From assembly GCA_025936045.1 (NCBI GenBank), contig JAICUB010000005.1:62001-126000 (forward strand): a stretch of 64,000 nt of DNA. Direction: 5' to 3'. Position 1 is the stretch's first letter; the number at the start of each line of letters is the position of its first letter. The position numbers and the translations under genes are program-made. This document shows positions 1 to 9,469 of the stretch, one piece after another. This DNA is from Polyangiaceae bacterium. GTDB taxonomy: Bacteria; Myxococcota_A; Polyangia; Polyangiales; Polyangiaceae. Below the pieces are notes generated by a model that saw only the letters and a list, made by a program, of their open reading frames with translations, did no database searches and was not told the DNA's origin.

Positions 1-524
1 TCGGAAACGCGGGCGAAGCCGGCGCTCCCTTGCGCGAGGATCGCGAACACGCGGCCAATCGGCACCGTGAAGCGGAGGCCGGCGCCTGCGCCGTAATGGT
101 AATACGAACGCTCCGGCGGAGGGGCGCTGGCGTAGGCGGTCGAGGCGAACGCCACGTCTGCCTCCACGAACGGCATGAGCCAACTCAGAACCTCGTAACC
201 GAGGTGGAGCTGAAAATCCGGTGCCGTGGGTGCGATGTGCTTCAGCGCGCCGATCTGGCTCACGAAGCCGAGGCCGCTTTCGACCACGACCCCATGGCGT
301 CGTGGCGCGACGAGGGGTTCCTCCGCGCCGGGCGTCGTGCCCTTGTCGGCCGGCGCTGCCCCCGGCTCGGCCTCGAGCCAGCCCTCGATTTCAGTGGTCG
401 TGAGCGGGCGCTCTTTGTCGTCGGCGGCAGCGGACGCCGGGCCCGCGCCTGCAAGCACGCACGCCCCAGCGCCGACGAGTGCGACCGCGACCCGGACACC
501 GCGCATCAGCCGTGACGGTATCAT
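1..524 (-). CDS. Exported protein, probable outer-membrane beta-barrel (3' part outside window)
   Basis: The reading frame begins at the ATG whose complement lies at 522-524 and is still open at the window edge, so only about 174 N-terminal residues are seen. Residues 1-35 form a signal peptide: Arg-rich start, then an Ala/Val/Gly hydrophobic stretch ending in PASAAA. A low-complexity segment rich in Glu/Pro/Ala follows to about residue 75. After that come alternating hydrophobic and aromatic stretches (GVVVESGLGFVSQIGALKH, FQLHLGYEVLSWLMPFVEAD) of the kind seen in small outer-membrane barrels. A second in-frame ATG at 504-506 could also be the start. The family cannot be named from this fragment; export is well supported, the barrel call is inference. 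Confidence 0.7.
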   Translation of the reverse strand, partial: MIPSRLMRGVRVAVALVGAGACVLAGAGPASAAADDKERPLTTTEIEGWLEAEPGAAPADKGTTPGAEEPLVAPRRHGVVVESGLGFVSQIGALKHIAPTAPDFQLHLGYEVLSWLMPFVEADVAFASTAYASAPPPERSYYHYGAGAGLRFTVPIGRVFAILAQGSAGFARVS

Positions 525-546
525 GGGGCGCCCGCTTCCGGAGCGC

Positions 547-1110
547 TCAGTCCTCGCGCTTCTTCTTTTTGGCTTTGGCGCCCTTCGCCAGGGCTGGAAC
601 GACCGGGGGCGGCGGCGCTTCACGCGCTGCTTTTTCTTGCGGCAAAGGCGGCGGCTCCGACTCGGGCTCCTCGACGGTTTCCGAGGGCTCGGACGGCTTC
701 GGTGCCGGCGCCGGGACCGGTGCGGGAGCGCGGGCGGGGAACGCGACGGGCCGGGCTCCCGCGGTTGCGGGGCGTCGCGGCGTGCCGAGCACCGGCTCAC
801 CGTCCGTGCGCACGAGACCCTTCACGAGAGCACCCGTCGCGACGCCGATGCGCGGAGCCGTGAGATCGCCGACCACGCGCGCGCCGCGCTCGAGCAGCAC
901 GGCTTCGCTCCCGCGTACGTCGCCCTGCACCGCGCCGGACACCGTGATGTGCGAGCCGGAGACGCTGCCTTTCACGGCGCTCTCCTCGCCGAGCAGGAGC
1001 TCGCCGCTCACGCTCACGTCTCCTTCCACTCGTCCCAGGATTTCGAGACTGCCCGAGCCGCGCACGTTGCCGCGCACGACCGTTCCACGACCGATGACCG
1101 AGCCGTTCAT
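547..1110 (-). CDS. Bactofilin with Lys-rich C-terminal tail
   Basis: A 187-residue protein. Residues 1-115 are a regular right-handed beta-helix repeat (VIGRGTVVRGNV, LEILGRVEGDVSVSG, ITVSGAVQGDVRG), which is the bactofilin fold: cytoskeletal polymers that self-assemble without nucleotide. Residues 116-187 are a Pro/Ala/Glu-rich tail ending in KAKKKKRED, which might contact membrane or DNA (inference). It is the last of three tandem bactofilin genes and follows the middle one after 10 bp, so the cluster is almost certainly one operon. In Myxococcus bactofilins scaffold chromosome segregation and cell shape; no parAB or padC gene is visible here, so the specific role is unknown. Confidence 0.9.
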   Translation of the reverse strand: MNGSVIGRGTVVRGNVRGSGSLEILGRVEGDVSVSGELLLGEESAVKGSVSGSHITVSGAVQGDVRGSEAVLLERGARVVGDLTAPRIGVATGALVKGLVRTDGEPVLGTPRRPATAGARPVAFPARAPAPVPAPAPKPSEPSETVEEPESEPPPLPQEKAAREAPPPPVVPALAKGAKAKKKKRED

Positions 1111-1120
1111 CGCTTCTCCG

Positions 1121-1435
1121 TCACACGTCCATGTCGACGTTGCCCTTGAACGAGGCGCCGTCGGCGATGGTCAGGCGCGACGCCTTCACGTCGCCGATGA
1201 GGCGACCGCCCGCTTGCAGATCGACGCGCTCCGCGGCCGTCACGTCGCCGGTGACCTGCCCCGCGATGGTGAGGCTCTGCGCGCTCACGTCGGCTTCGAT
1301 CACGGCGGAGCTGCCGACCGAGACGGCGTCCGTGGTCGTGAGCTTGCCCCGGAGGTTGCCCTGGACGACCACTTCTTCTTCGCTGCTCACGTCGCCTTCG
1401 ATGCTGAGCCCTTCACCAATCACCGTGCCTGCCAT
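1121..1435 (-). CDS. Bactofilin, short core-only type
   Basis: A 104-residue protein that is almost entirely bactofilin core: about six beta-helix turns with the pattern GdV-x-sxxvvvxG (IEGDVSSEEEVVVQGNLRG, LTIAGQVTGDVTAAERVDL). There is no extended tail, unlike the downstream neighbour. Start is the ATG complementary to 1433-1435. It lies between two other bactofilin genes on the same strand with very short spacing, so it probably co-polymerises or is co-expressed with them. Family assignment comes from the visible repeat; which Myxococcus paralogue (BacM, N, O or P) it matches cannot be decided by eye. Confidence 0.9.
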   Translation of the reverse strand: MAGTVIGEGLSIEGDVSSEEEVVVQGNLRGKLTTTDAVSVGSSAVIEADVSAQSLTIAGQVTGDVTAAERVDLQAGGRLIGDVKASRLTIADGASFKGNVDMDV

Positions 1436-1461
1436 CGTAAATCCTTCTCTTTGGGTGCTTG

Positions 1462-1821
1462 TTAGCGCCGCCGCGGCGCGCCGAGGTCGAGCTCGACCTG
1501 CGTATCGAGTCGCACGGACACGCGCGAGCCCGGTTCGATGGAAATTTCACTGCCGCGCAGGTCTCCCCGCACCACTGCGCCCGCGCGCACCGCGATCGGG
1601 CCGCGCGTCACGGCGTCGCCGAGCAGAGAGCCGGCAACCTCGAGGCTCTCGGCGTGCACGCTGCCCTCGACGCTCGCGCCCTCGGCGATCTCCGCGGGGC
1701 CGCTCACCGAGATGTCGCCCTTCAAGCCACCTTCGACGCGGAGCGCGCCCTCACCGCTGATCCGACCCGTGACGCGGGTGGACGGGCCGAGCACGCTGCC
1801 TTCGGAACTGTGCCTCATCAT
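1462..1821 (-). CDS. Bactofilin (first of the three-gene cluster)
   Basis: About 119 residues from the tandem ATG ATG complementary to 1816-1821. The bactofilin beta-helix runs from VLGPSTRVTGRISGEG through GSEISIEPGSRVSV, then a short basic end. A TTG codon at 1915-1917, overlapping the stop of the upstream methylase gene as TTGA, would add 32 residues; these look like read-through rather than a bactofilin N-terminus, so the internal ATG is preferred. The gene lies downstream of the TrmH-like gene on the same strand and heads the bactofilin cluster. Confidence 0.85.
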   Translation of the reverse strand: MMRHSSEGSVLGPSTRVTGRISGEGALRVEGGLKGDISVSGPAEIAEGASVEGSVHAESLEVAGSLLGDAVTRGPIAVRAGAVVRGDLRGSEISIEPGSRVSVRLDTQVELDLGAPRRR

Positions 1822-1913
1822 CGCGATTCGGCCGGCGACGCTAGCACTGGCTGCCAAATTGCCCCAGCCAAAAAGAAGCGCGGGCCCCGCGACGACAAAC
1901 CCTCGCGATTTCG

Positions 1914-2651
1914 TCAACGCGGCGGGAGCGCGGCGAGGATCTCCTCGGCGCGTGGTACCGAGCGCAAGAGTCCGACCGCATAGAGCCGGCGTTCATCCGC
2001 GGGTGTGAGGTCGCCCGGGCGCCCCGCGAGCGCCGACGAGAGCAGCACCGCGGCGGCCACGCTCAGGTTCAGACTTTCGACGTAGCCGCGCATCGGAATG
2101 CGGACGCTCTCGTCGGCGGCCGCCGTCAACGCCTCGCTGATGCCGTCGTGCTCGTTGCCGAGCACGAGGCACAGCCGTTCGACGTGAGCGAGGTCGCTCG
2201 GTACGAGCGCTCCCTTCGGATGCGTCGCCACCAGACGAAAGCCCCGCTCCCGGAGCGCCGTCACCGCGTCCTCCGGCGCGCGATGCTGCACCACTTCCAC
2301 CCAGCGCTCGGTGCCCTGCGCGACGCGATGTCCCACCACGAACGCTTCTTCGCGCAGCACCGCGTGCACCTCGGGGACACCGAACGCGTCCGCCGAGCGC
2401 ACGACCGCCGCGCCGTTGTGTGGGTCGCGTGGCATGTCCATGAGCAGAGTGACGCTGCCGACGCGCTGTCGCGTGACCTCGAGGATGCGCGCCCGACGCC
2501 GCTCTTCGGCGAGCGGCTCGAGCGCCGAAATCACGTCTTCGGGTGTCCACTCGGGCGGTAAGCTCGGCCGTCCCGCAGTGAGGAGCGAGCGCTCGAAACG
2601 CGGGGAAGGGGTGGGGCCGCGGGCCGGGGTTGCTTGGTGCACGCGGCGCAT
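1914..2651 (-). CDS. SpoU/TrmH-family tRNA/rRNA 2'-O-methyltransferase
   Basis: A protein of about 245 residues carrying the three SPOUT motifs of the TrmH family: motif 1 DPHNGAAVVRSADAFGV with conserved Asn and Arg, motif 2 VLGNEHDGIS, and motif 3 RIPMRGYVESLNLSVAAAV, which forms the AdoMet-binding knot. The family methylates ribose 2'-OH of tRNA or rRNA. The long N-terminus before motif 1 (PEWTPEDVISALEPL) fits TrmH-type tRNA Gm18 methylases better than RlmB, but substrate is inference. The start at the ATG complementary to 2649-2651 is the most upstream sensible one and lies 27 bp from the divergent thioredoxin start. The gene precedes the bactofilin cluster on the same strand. Confidence 0.88.
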   Translation of the reverse strand: MRRVHQATPARGPTPSPRFERSLLTAGRPSLPPEWTPEDVISALEPLAEERRRARILEVTRQRVGSVTLLMDMPRDPHNGAAVVRSADAFGVPEVHAVLREEAFVVGHRVAQGTERWVEVVQHRAPEDAVTALRERGFRLVATHPKGALVPSDLAHVERLCLVLGNEHDGISEALTAAADESVRIPMRGYVESLNLSVAAAVLLSSALAGRPGDLTPADERRLYAVGLLRSVPRAEEILAALPPR

Positions 2652-2678
2652 TATGTTGTAGGGACTCTGGAGAGGCCC

Positions 2679-3002
2679 ATGGCATCCGAAAAGATCCACG
2701 TGTTCAACGACGTCAACTTCGATACCGAGGTGCTCGGCGCGGGCGTTCCCGTCCTCGTCGATTTTACCGCCACTTGGTGCGGCCCTTGTAAGGCGCTCTC
2801 TCCCATCGTCGATCAGATCGCGAACGAGCTCGATGGGAAGGTCAAAGTCGGCAAGCTCGACGTAGATGACTCCCCGCTCACGGCGGGCAAGTACGGCGTG
2901 CGCGGCGTTCCCACCGTCATGGTGTTCAAGAACGGGCAGCGTTCGGCCCAACACGTCGGTCTGACGACGAAGCAAAAGCTCCTCGCCCTCGTCGAGGCGT
3001 GA
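2679..3002 (+). CDS. trxA: Thioredoxin
   Basis: A 107-residue single-domain thioredoxin, the normal length. Active site WCGPC with cysteines 34 and 37, buried Asp in LVDFTATW, and cis-Pro loop GVPTVMVF are all present. It reduces protein disulfides in the cytoplasm using thioredoxin reductase, which is not in the window. Start is the ATG at 2679, preceded by the ribosome binding site GGAGAGG; a farther upstream start at 2634 would overlap the divergent methylase gene and is not supported. The stop codon overlaps the GTG start of the following lipoprotein gene (GTGA), so the two are translationally coupled. Confidence 0.96.
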   Translation: MASEKIHVFNDVNFDTEVLGAGVPVLVDFTATWCGPCKALSPIVDQIANELDGKVKVGKLDVDDSPLTAGKYGVRGVPTVMVFKNGQRSAQHVGLTTKQKLLALVEA

Positions 3003-6000
3003 GGAATCGGACGCGGCCGGTGCGACCCTCGCCGGCCGCGTCGCTTTGCGTCGTCGTTGCGAGCTTCGCGTTCGCCTGTGCGGCGACGCGGCGCTCGCCC
3101 GAGGCAGCTCTGCCTGCTGACCACCCACGGGTGCTCGCGGCCAGGGGGGCGAGCTTCAGGTATCACCCGCAGGCGGCGGCGCCCATGCTCGCGGCGGTCG
3201 AGCTCGAGGACGGCAGCCTGCTCTGGGCCGGCCGACGCGGTGAGCGCTGGCTCTTCGAGCCACGTGCCCTGCGCCTCTCGGCCGCGCTCCCGGCACCCGA
3301 GGATCTCGTCGCGGTGACGCGCGATCCCGGTGGGGGGCAGTGGTTCGTCGGCCGTTCGGGGGCGAGTTATCACGCGCTCGCGCCGCTCGGCGCGTTCGTC
3401 GACATGACGGTGCCGCTCGCGCCGCTCGCGCAAGTCTCGGCGACCGGCCGTACGTTGCTCGGAGTGGGGCGCGACCAGCGACTCACGCGCAGCGCCGACG
3501 ACGGCCGCACCTGGTCGCCCGCGGGTCCGCCCGACACGGCGTTCGTCGATGTCGCGCTCGATGCACGCGGTCGTGCGCTCGCGCTCGCGTCGCCCGAAGC
3601 GCTCTGGGAAAGCGACGACGCGGGGGCGACTTTTCGGTTGAGCGACGCGCGGCCGAGCGGCGCGCTCGCGCTCGTCACCGATCCGAGCGGCGACGGGATC
3701 CGCATCATGAGCCTCCTCGGGACCACCCGTTTCGGGGGCAACGACGCGGCCGCCAAGGCATTGCCGGAGCTGACGGACGTCTTGAAGAAGGGCGTGGCGC
3801 TCCCGTTCGGCGAAGACGCGGGCTCGCTCGTGGCTGACGAGGCCGCGATTTCGGCGGGGCGTTATCTCGAGCTCCGCGCCGGCGCGGAGGGCAAACGCGA
3901 GTGGGAAGTCCTGTCGGGTCCGTTCGGCGGGCCGCTCGCGGCGTGGCCGCTTCCGTCCGCGAAGGGCTGCGCGGCGGTCAAGCTCGCGAGCTTCGAGCGT
4001 TACGCGTACTTCGCGTGCTTTCGCGCCCAGCCCGGCTCGACGCAGCGCGTGGAGCTCTACGCGAGCACCGACGCGGGAGGCTCGTTCGGACGCGTGGCCC
4101 CCGATTTTTGGAGCCGGCTCGGTCGCTTCCGCATCGCGGCCGGACGCGACGGCGCGCTCGTGCTCTCCGGAGTGTGCCCGCCGAACGTCGAGGGACCCGG
4201 CTGCGGGCCGTCAGGGATCGTCTTTCGCCGGCCCGTGCCGGCGGAGCACGCGACCGACGCGGCAAAGCTCGCGGCCAAAGCACGAGCCGACGTCGAGTCC
4301 GGCTTCGAGCTCGCGCCCGCCCGCGTGCCTTCGCTTTCGGACACCGGCACCGTGGAGCTCGCCTTCGACGCCGGCGGTGCAACCGCGTTCGCGCTCGCCG
4401 ACAGCACGAAGGGCGCGACGTTGACGCTCTTCACCTCGCGTGACGGCGGGCAGAGCTTCGAGGCGCACGATCTCGGCGACGCGACGCGCGACCAGGACAT
4501 GGAGAGCGGCGTGCCGCTCACGGCGGGCCGCGACGGCACACTGTCGCTCTTGCTCGGCGGCCGGCGCGGTCCCTCCGCGCTCATCGTGGTCGATGCCGAC
4601 GGGCGCGTGCTTCATCAAGGAGCGCCCCCCGAGCGCTCCTTGCTCGGAGCCGCCGGCCTCGCTGCGCTCGCCGTCGGTGCGGAAACGGGCGCTGTCTTCG
4701 AATCGCTCGACGGCGGCGTGAGCTGGCAAGCGCGCGGCAAGCTGCCCGTCGCGCCGTGTCCCGGGGACGGCGCCTGCGACGTGCCCGTGGTGTGCGGTGG
4801 CGACGGCTGCGTCGTCGGCAGCGAGTTCACCCGCGTGGGTTGGGGTGAAAGCGAGGAGCCCGCGACCGAGGCGTACACGCCGGTCGACGCCGCGGGCGAA
4901 ACGGGCGTCGAGCGCCGGCTCGCGACGCCGCTCGCCTGCGCGCTCGCCCCAGGCGGCTGGCACGCGCTCGCAGGGGTGCGAGAGCTGCCCGACGCTGGTC
5001 AAGCCGCCATCCTTGACACGGCATGGTTCGCGCTCGCCGAAGAAGGCGCCACGGGCGGCGTGCGCGTGCATCATGGGCACGGCGGTGCGCACCCCAAAGT
5101 CGACACGGTGGAGCTCCTTGCGCCGCTCGCGCGTCCGAGCGAGTACGCCCAAGACGTGACCGCGCAGATCGAGGGCGCAGCGGCGATCCGCTATCGCATT
5201 CCGGACAGCCACGCGGGCGCCGGACGCGTGCGCGACGTGGAGCTCGCCTGGGACAACTTGTTCGAGAACCGGCTCGGTCGCGCGGTTTTGCCGGACGCGG
5301 GCCTCTACACGCCCGGTGATTTCGAACGCGGACCCTCGGGCGGCGTCGAGCACGCGAAGCCCGACCTCGTGAGCATCGCCGAGCAAGGCATTTACGTGCG
5401 CGCCCACACGCGCACTCGCGCCGAACAACCCACCTATTTCCTCGACGGCTCGAGCGTCGTTTCGATACCGGCGCTCACGTGGCCGTCGCTGCTCCCGCGG
5501 ACGGGCCACGCGGAGATGGCCCATCTCGACTCGGATCACGTGGGCCTGATGTTGCTCGCTCGGGGCGGCGCGCTCGCACGCGCGCGGCTCGAAGGCGGCG
5601 CATGGCAGTTCGACGCCGCGAGCGTGGGGCTGCCCGATCCCGAAGCCTTCGGTACGGCTCAAATCATCAACATCACTTACCTGAACGGTCAGGCCGCTCT
5701 GCACGTGGAAGAGCTCGACGAGCGCGGGCGCCGGAGCGAAGCGCACGTGTACGCGCTCCGCGGCCAGGGCCCCGTGACCTCGGCGCCGATCGCCGCACCC
5801 ACCGAGCTCGATCTCGGCGCCACGCCGGCGGCTTGCACGCGGGCGGAGCGCACGACGACCGCACGGCTCGTCACCCGCGGCTATCCGGGTACTCACCACC
5901 CGGTGGTGGTGAGCGACCAGGTCGAGCCGCCGCGAGCGATGTTGACGGGCGACGCCGTGCTTTACGGGACGAAAGCGGCGCCGTGCGCGGCCGCGTTCGA

Positions 6001-6220
6001 TCTCCACTCCGCGCCCGGCGGCGGCGTGGATCCAGCCACGACCGAAGGCGGCCTACTCCTCGTGGATGACCTCGCCCATGCCTGGCTCTTCCGGCGCACG
6101 CGCGAAGGTGGTGAGGGCGCGCGCGTCGAATATCGCTCGATGAGCTGCCATTTCGACCCCAATCTCGAGCTCCCCGACGAGATCCTGAATGCGCCCGAGG
6201 CGCTTGCGCCGAAGCGATGA
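2999..6220 (+). CDS. Large lipoprotein with Asp-box (BNR-type) beta-propeller repeats
   Basis: A 1073-residue protein starting with GTG that overlaps the thioredoxin stop. The N-terminus is a lipoprotein signal: basic start, hydrophobic [10 protein letters not shown] with the lipid-modified Cys near residue 27. At least five Asp-box motifs of the S-x-D-x-G-x-[ST]-[WF] type are visible ([40 protein letters not shown]). These mark sialidase/sortilin-like beta-propellers. No sialidase catalytic Arg triad or FRIP motif was recognised, so enzyme activity is not claimed. It is probably a cell-surface or periplasmic recognition protein. Coupling to thioredoxin is unusual, and many Cys residues between about 390 and 620 may need disulfide handling (inference). 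Confidence 0.8.
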   Translation: MRNRTRPVRPSPAASLCVVVASFAFACAATRRSPEAALPADHPRVLAARGASFRYHPQAAAPMLAAVELEDGSLLWAGRRGERWLFEPRALRLSAALPAPEDLVAVTRDPGGGQWFVGRSGASYHALAPLGAFVDMTVPLAPLAQVSATGRTLLGVGRDQRLTRSADDGRTWSPAGPPDTAFVDVALDARGRALALASPEALWESDDAGATFRLSDARPSGALALVTDPSGDGIRIMSLLGTTRFGGNDAAAKALPELTDVLKKGVALPFGEDAGSLVADEAAISAGRYLELRAGAEGKREWEVLSGPFGGPLAAWPLPSAKGCAAVKLASFERYAYFACFRAQPGSTQRVELYASTDAGGSFGRVAPDFWSRLGRFRIAAGRDGALVLSGVCPPNVEGPGCGPSGIVFRRPVPAEHATDAAKLAAKARADVESGFELAPARVPSLSDTGTVELAFDAGGATAFALADSTKGATLTLFTSRDGGQSFEAHDLGDATRDQDMESGVPLTAGRDGTLSLLLGGRRGPSALIVVDADGRVLHQGAPPERSLLGAAGLAALAVGAETGAVFESLDGGVSWQARGKLPVAPCPGDGACDVPVVCGGDGCVVGSEFTRVGWGESEEPATEAYTPVDAAGETGVERRLATPLACALAPGGWHALAGVRELPDAGQAAILDTAWFALAEEGATGGVRVHHGHGGAHPKVDTVELLAPLARPSEYAQDVTAQIEGAAAIRYRIPDSHAGAGRVRDVELAWDNLFENRLGRAVLPDAGLYTPGDFERGPSGGVEHAKPDLVSIAEQGIYVRAHTRTRAEQPTYFLDGSSVVSIPALTWPSLLPRTGHAEMAHLDSDHVGLMLLARGGALARARLEGGAWQFDAASVGLPDPEAFGTAQIINITYLNGQAALHVEELDERGRRSEAHVYALRGQGPVTSAPIAAPTELDLGATPAACTRAERTTTARLVTRGYPGTHHPVVVSDQVEPPRAMLTGDAVLYGTKAAPCAAAFDLHSAPGGGVDPATTEGGLLLVDDLAHAWLFRRTREGGEGARVEYRSMSCHFDPNLELPDEILNAPEALAPKR

Positions 6221-6248
6221 TTCTGGCAGAGGGCTTGCCGGCCGACGC

Positions 6249-7547
6249 ATGATTCCCCGTTACACGCCCAAGGACTTCGCGGAGCTCTGGTCCGATCGGA
6301 CTCGTTATCAGGTGTGGCTCGAGGTCGAGCTCGCCGCGTGTGAAGCGCTCGAGAGCGCCGGCTACGTGCCGCGCGGGACCGCCGCGCAGATCCACGCGAA
6401 GAAGCTCGTGCTCGACCCCGGGGCGATCGAACGCATCGAGCAGAAGACGCGCCATGACGTGATCGCGTTCTTGACGCACGTCGAGGAGCTCGCGGGGGAC
6501 CCGGCGCGCTGGCTGCACCGCGGCCTGACCTCGAGCGACGTGCTCGACACGAGCTTCGCGTGTCTCTTGGTGCGCGCCACGGACCTCGTGCTCGCGCGCA
6601 CCGACACGCTGATTGAAAAGCTCACGCTGCGCGCGCGGGAGCACGCGCGTACGCCGATGATCGGCCGCTCGCACGGGATCCACGCCGAGCCGACGACGTT
6701 CGGCGTCGCCCTCGCCGGGCACCTCGCGGAAATGCGACGCGGTCGAGCGCGTCTCGCGCGCGCCCGCGAGGAAATCGCCGTCGGCAAGATCGCGGGTGCC
6801 GTCGGTACCTACGCCCACCTCTCGCCCGAGATCGAAGCGCAGGCGCTCGGCAAGCTCGGGCTCGAGCCCGAGACGGTGGCGACGCAAATCGTCGCGCGCG
6901 ATCGTCATGCGGCGTTTTTCTCGGCTCTGGCCCTGCTCGCCGCCGGCATCGAGCGGCTCGCGACCAACGTGCGCCACTGGCAGCGCACCGAGGTGGGTGA
7001 GGCGGAGGAGAAATTCTCGGCCGGGCAAAAGGGTTCGAGCGCCATGCCGCACAAGCGCAACCCCGTGCTGAGCGAGAACCTCTGCGGGCTCGCGCGCGTC
7101 GTGCGCGCGGCCGTCACTCCCGCGCTCGAAAACGTCGCGCTCTGGCACGAGCGCGACATTTCGCACTCCTCGGTCGAGCGCATGATCGCTCCCGACGCCA
7201 CGGCGACGCTCGGCTTCATGCTCGAGCGCGCGGCCGGGCTCGTCGAAGGGCTCGTCGTGTACGGAGAGCGGCTCGGTCAAAATCTCGCGCGCACGGGCGG
7301 GCTCTTCTTCAGCGAAGCGATCATGTTGGCGCTCGTGGAGAAGGGCTTGGCGCGTCAAGCCGCGTACGAGATCGTGCAGCGGAGCGCGATGGGGGCTTTC
7401 CGCGGCGAGGGCGAGTTTCGTGCGTTGCTCGGCGCGGACGCCGACATCTCGTCGCGGCTCACGCCGAGCGAGCTCGACGGCTGCTTCGACCTCGAGCACG
7501 CGCTCCGCTACGCCGAGATTCTCGTGGAACGCGCGACGCGCGCGTAG
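6249..7547 (+). CDS. purB: Adenylosuccinate lyase
   Basis: A 432-residue enzyme of the fumarase/aspartase superfamily. Signature loop [11 protein letters not shown], the TSSDVLDT motif and [14 protein letters not shown] with the catalytic His are all present; length is that of short bacterial PurB. It converts SAICAR to AICAR and adenylosuccinate to AMP in purine synthesis, in the cytoplasm. Start is the ATG at 6249 ([10 protein letters not shown]), matching family N-termini; longer versions starting at 6189 would overlap the preceding gene. The 3' end overlaps the convergent glycosyltransferase gene by about 40 bp. Confidence 0.96.
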   Translation: MIPRYTPKDFAELWSDRTRYQVWLEVELAACEALESAGYVPRGTAAQIHAKKLVLDPGAIERIEQKTRHDVIAFLTHVEELAGDPARWLHRGLTSSDVLDTSFACLLVRATDLVLARTDTLIEKLTLRAREHARTPMIGRSHGIHAEPTTFGVALAGHLAEMRRGRARLARAREEIAVGKIAGAVGTYAHLSPEIEAQALGKLGLEPETVATQIVARDRHAAFFSALALLAAGIERLATNVRHWQRTEVGEAEEKFSAGQKGSSAMPHKRNPVLSENLCGLARVVRAAVTPALENVALWHERDISHSSVERMIAPDATATLGFMLERAAGLVEGLVVYGERLGQNLARTGGLFFSEAIMLALVEKGLARQAAYEIVQRSAMGAFRGEGEFRALLGADADISSRLTPSELDGCFDLEHALRYAEILVERATRA

Positions 7548-8224
7548 CGCCGTAGCACGACGCCTAGGATCGAAACGACGTGCCAGGCGCGGAGGCCGCT
7601 CCGCTCGTCGGCGTAGATCGGTCGCACCGGCACCTCGACGACCGAGAGCCCGCGCGCGGCCAGGAGGAGTAGAAGGTCGTTCGGGTAGCCGTAGCGCGGC
7701 CAGAGCTCACCGAGCGGCAGCGTGGACGCCGCCGTGGCGGCGAGGGCCGTGAAGCCGCATTGCGTGTCGCTCACGGCGAGCCCGCTCGCCGCGCGTGTGA
7801 CCGCCGACAAGAAAGCGCCGCCGGCGCGCCGCCCGAACGGCATGCGCCGCGCGTCCGCGTGGACGAAGCGGTTGCCCTTCGCGTAGGCCGCACCTGCGAG
7901 CACGGCGCGCACGAGCGGCTCGAGATCGTCGGGGTGCATCTGGTCGTCGCCCGCCATCACGGCGAGCACGTCGTGGCCGTCGGCGAGCGCGGCGCGGTAG
8001 CCGCTCACGATCGCCGCTCCGACGCCGCGGTTTTCGGCGTGGCGCACGAGCGAGACGCGGGGATCCACCACGCTGGCCGCCGCAGCGCTGGTCCCGTCGC
8101 GGCTTGCGTCGTCGACCACGTAAATGGCGTCAACGTAAGCGGGCACGCGCCCGAGCATGCGCGCGATGAGCCGCTCTTCCCCGAAAGCGGGTACGACGAC
8201 GGCGATGCGAAACGCTCCGAGCAC
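7508..8224 (-). CDS. Family 2 glycosyltransferase, DPM1/polyprenyl-phosphate type
   Basis: A 238-residue GT-A fold enzyme. The nucleotide-binding start [11 protein letters not shown], the [11 protein letters not shown] loop, the acidic motif [11 protein letters not shown] and the DTQCGFTAL acceptor loop match dolichol/undecaprenyl-phosphate mannosyl- or glucosyl-transferases. No transmembrane segment follows the catalytic domain, so it is the short form. It probably transfers a sugar to a lipid carrier at the inner membrane, for surface glycan or protein glycosylation. It is convergent with purB and has no obvious partner. Sugar and acceptor are not known. Confidence 0.85.
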   Translation of the reverse strand: MLGAFRIAVVVPAFGEERLIARMLGRVPAYVDAIYVVDDASRDGTSAAAASVVDPRVSLVRHAENRGVGAAIVSGYRAALADGHDVLAVMAGDDQMHPDDLEPLVRAVLAGAAYAKGNRFVHADARRMPFGRRAGGAFLSAVTRAASGLAVSDTQCGFTALAATAASTLPLGELWPRYGYPNDLLLLLAARGLSVVEVPVRPIYADERSGLRAWHVVSILGVVLRRYARVARSTRISA

Positions 8225-8368
8225 GTGCGCCCCTTAGCAGAAAGCTCCATTCGGCCGCGGGCAATTTTCTCAGGCCGAGGCAAGGCGCCTCGACGACAGG
8301 CGCTCTCCGGCGCCTCGCCGCCGGAGGGCTCGGCCTTCCTCTTGCTTGTTTACCGAGCGAGGTTTTTC

Positions 8369-8788
8369 GTGCCCGAAGAGAAGACGCTCGAGCGAGCGAA
8401 AAAGGATTTGAGGAGCGGCAAGCGCGCGTCCACGGCGGCCGGTGAGTTCGTCCGCGAGGAAATCCACCACGTCCGCGAAGGCAAGCACGGCGCGCGCTCG
8501 ACCAAACAGGCGATCGCCATCGGCCTTTCGAAGGCCCGGCGCGCGGGCGTGCCGCTCGCTCCTCCGGCGCCCGGCAAAACGAAGCGGCGCACGCGCGACG
8601 CCGCCGAGCGCGCGTACGAAGCCGGGCAGCGCGAAGGCGCCAGGCACGAGCCGTCGCGTCGCCGTTCGCGCGCGATCCGGCACGCTCTCGAGAAAGAGCC
8701 GAAGGGCACCGTTTCCAAAGCGGCCCTCTCGCGCCAGGCGAAGAGCGCCGCCGAGCGCCGGCACTCCGGCGCGCACGCACGCCGCTGA
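8369..8788 (+). CDS. DUF6496-type small basic protein
   Basis: A 139-residue, very Lys/Arg/Ala-rich protein. It starts with GTG at 8369, preceded by GAGCGAGG. The first 60 residues (PEEKTLERAKKDLRSGKR, AAGEFVREEIHHVREGKHG, RSTKQAIAIGLSKARRAGV) match the DUF6496 family as I know it; its function is undescribed. The remaining 80 residues are basic and low-complexity, suggesting nucleic-acid binding (inference). An upstream extension of the frame has no good start and is shadow coding. It is followed 44 bp later by an Hsp20 gene on the same strand, and both may be stress genes. Confidence 0.8.
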   Translation: MPEEKTLERAKKDLRSGKRASTAAGEFVREEIHHVREGKHGARSTKQAIAIGLSKARRAGVPLAPPAPGKTKRRTRDAAERAYEAGQREGARHEPSRRRSRAIRHALEKEPKGTVSKAALSRQAKSAAERRHSGAHARR

Positions 8789-8832
8789 GTCACGCCACCG
8801 CCCCGAGCGGACGGAGCGAGCGAGGAGATACC

Positions 8833-9402
8833 ATGGCCGATTCACGCAATCAGAACATCACGCAAGGTAAAACCCCGAGCCAAGGACAGAGCTCGAACAC
8901 CGAGCTTCAGCGTCCGACGACAGCGTCGCCGCTCTCGATCATGAGCCGCATGATGAACGAGATGGACCGCTTCTTCGACGACTTCGGCAGCGGTCGCGCG
9001 CTCTGGCCGCGCGGCTGGGGCCAGACGTCAGGCGGCCTCTCGAGCTTCACGCCGAAGCTCGATATTTTCGAGAAGGACGGCAAGCTAACGGTGCACGCCG
9101 ACTTACCCGGCATGAAGCAAGAGGACGTGAAGGTCTCGGTGGAAGAGGGCATGCTGACCATCGCCGGCGAGCGCCGGCACGAGCACGAGCACGAACAGGG
9201 CGGCGTCTATCGCTGCGAGCGCGATTACGGCTCGTTCAGCAGGCGCGTTGCGCTGCCGGAAGGCGTGAACCCCGAAAGCATCCAGGCGACGTTCGAGCAG
9301 GGCGTGCTCGAGGTCACGATGCCGGTGCCTAAGCAGCAAACGCCCAAAGGCCGTTCGATTCCGATCGGCGCGAAAAGCACGACGCCAGGCGTGACCCACT
9401 AG
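8833..9402 (+). CDS. Small heat shock protein, Hsp20/alpha-crystallin family
   Basis: A 189-residue chaperone. The alpha-crystallin domain spans about residues 70-170, from PKLDIFEKDGKLTVHADLPG through EDVKVSVEEGMLTIAGERR to the GVLEVTMPVPK strand; the C-terminal anchor RSIPIG (I-x-I type) is present. The N-terminal 60 residues are Gln/Ser/Thr-rich, then an amphipathic helix (MMNEMDRFFDDF). Such ATP-independent chaperones hold unfolded proteins as oligomers. A good ribosome binding site (GAGGAG) precedes the ATG at 8833. It lies just downstream of the DUF6496 gene. Confidence 0.95.
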   Translation: MADSRNQNITQGKTPSQGQSSNTELQRPTTASPLSIMSRMMNEMDRFFDDFGSGRALWPRGWGQTSGGLSSFTPKLDIFEKDGKLTVHADLPGMKQEDVKVSVEEGMLTIAGERRHEHEHEQGGVYRCERDYGSFSRRVALPEGVNPESIQATFEQGVLEVTMPVPKQQTPKGRSIPIGAKSTTPGVTH

Positions 9403-9469
9403 CATTTGCGCCGGGTCGAAGCCGCGTCCCCCGACGCTCCGAGCGGGCGGCGCGGTATATAGTCGAGCG

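Noticed and set aside
1822..1917. TTG start at 1917 for the third bactofilin
   Set aside because: Adds 32 residues unlike bactofilin; the ATG ATG at 1816-1821 gives a normal N-terminus.
4211..6007. Long minus-strand open frame (598 codons) under the Asp-box lipoprotein gene
   Set aside because: It is the antisense shadow of a GC-rich gene: Arg/Ala/Gly-rich, no motifs, while the plus-strand frame has a signal peptide and Asp boxes.
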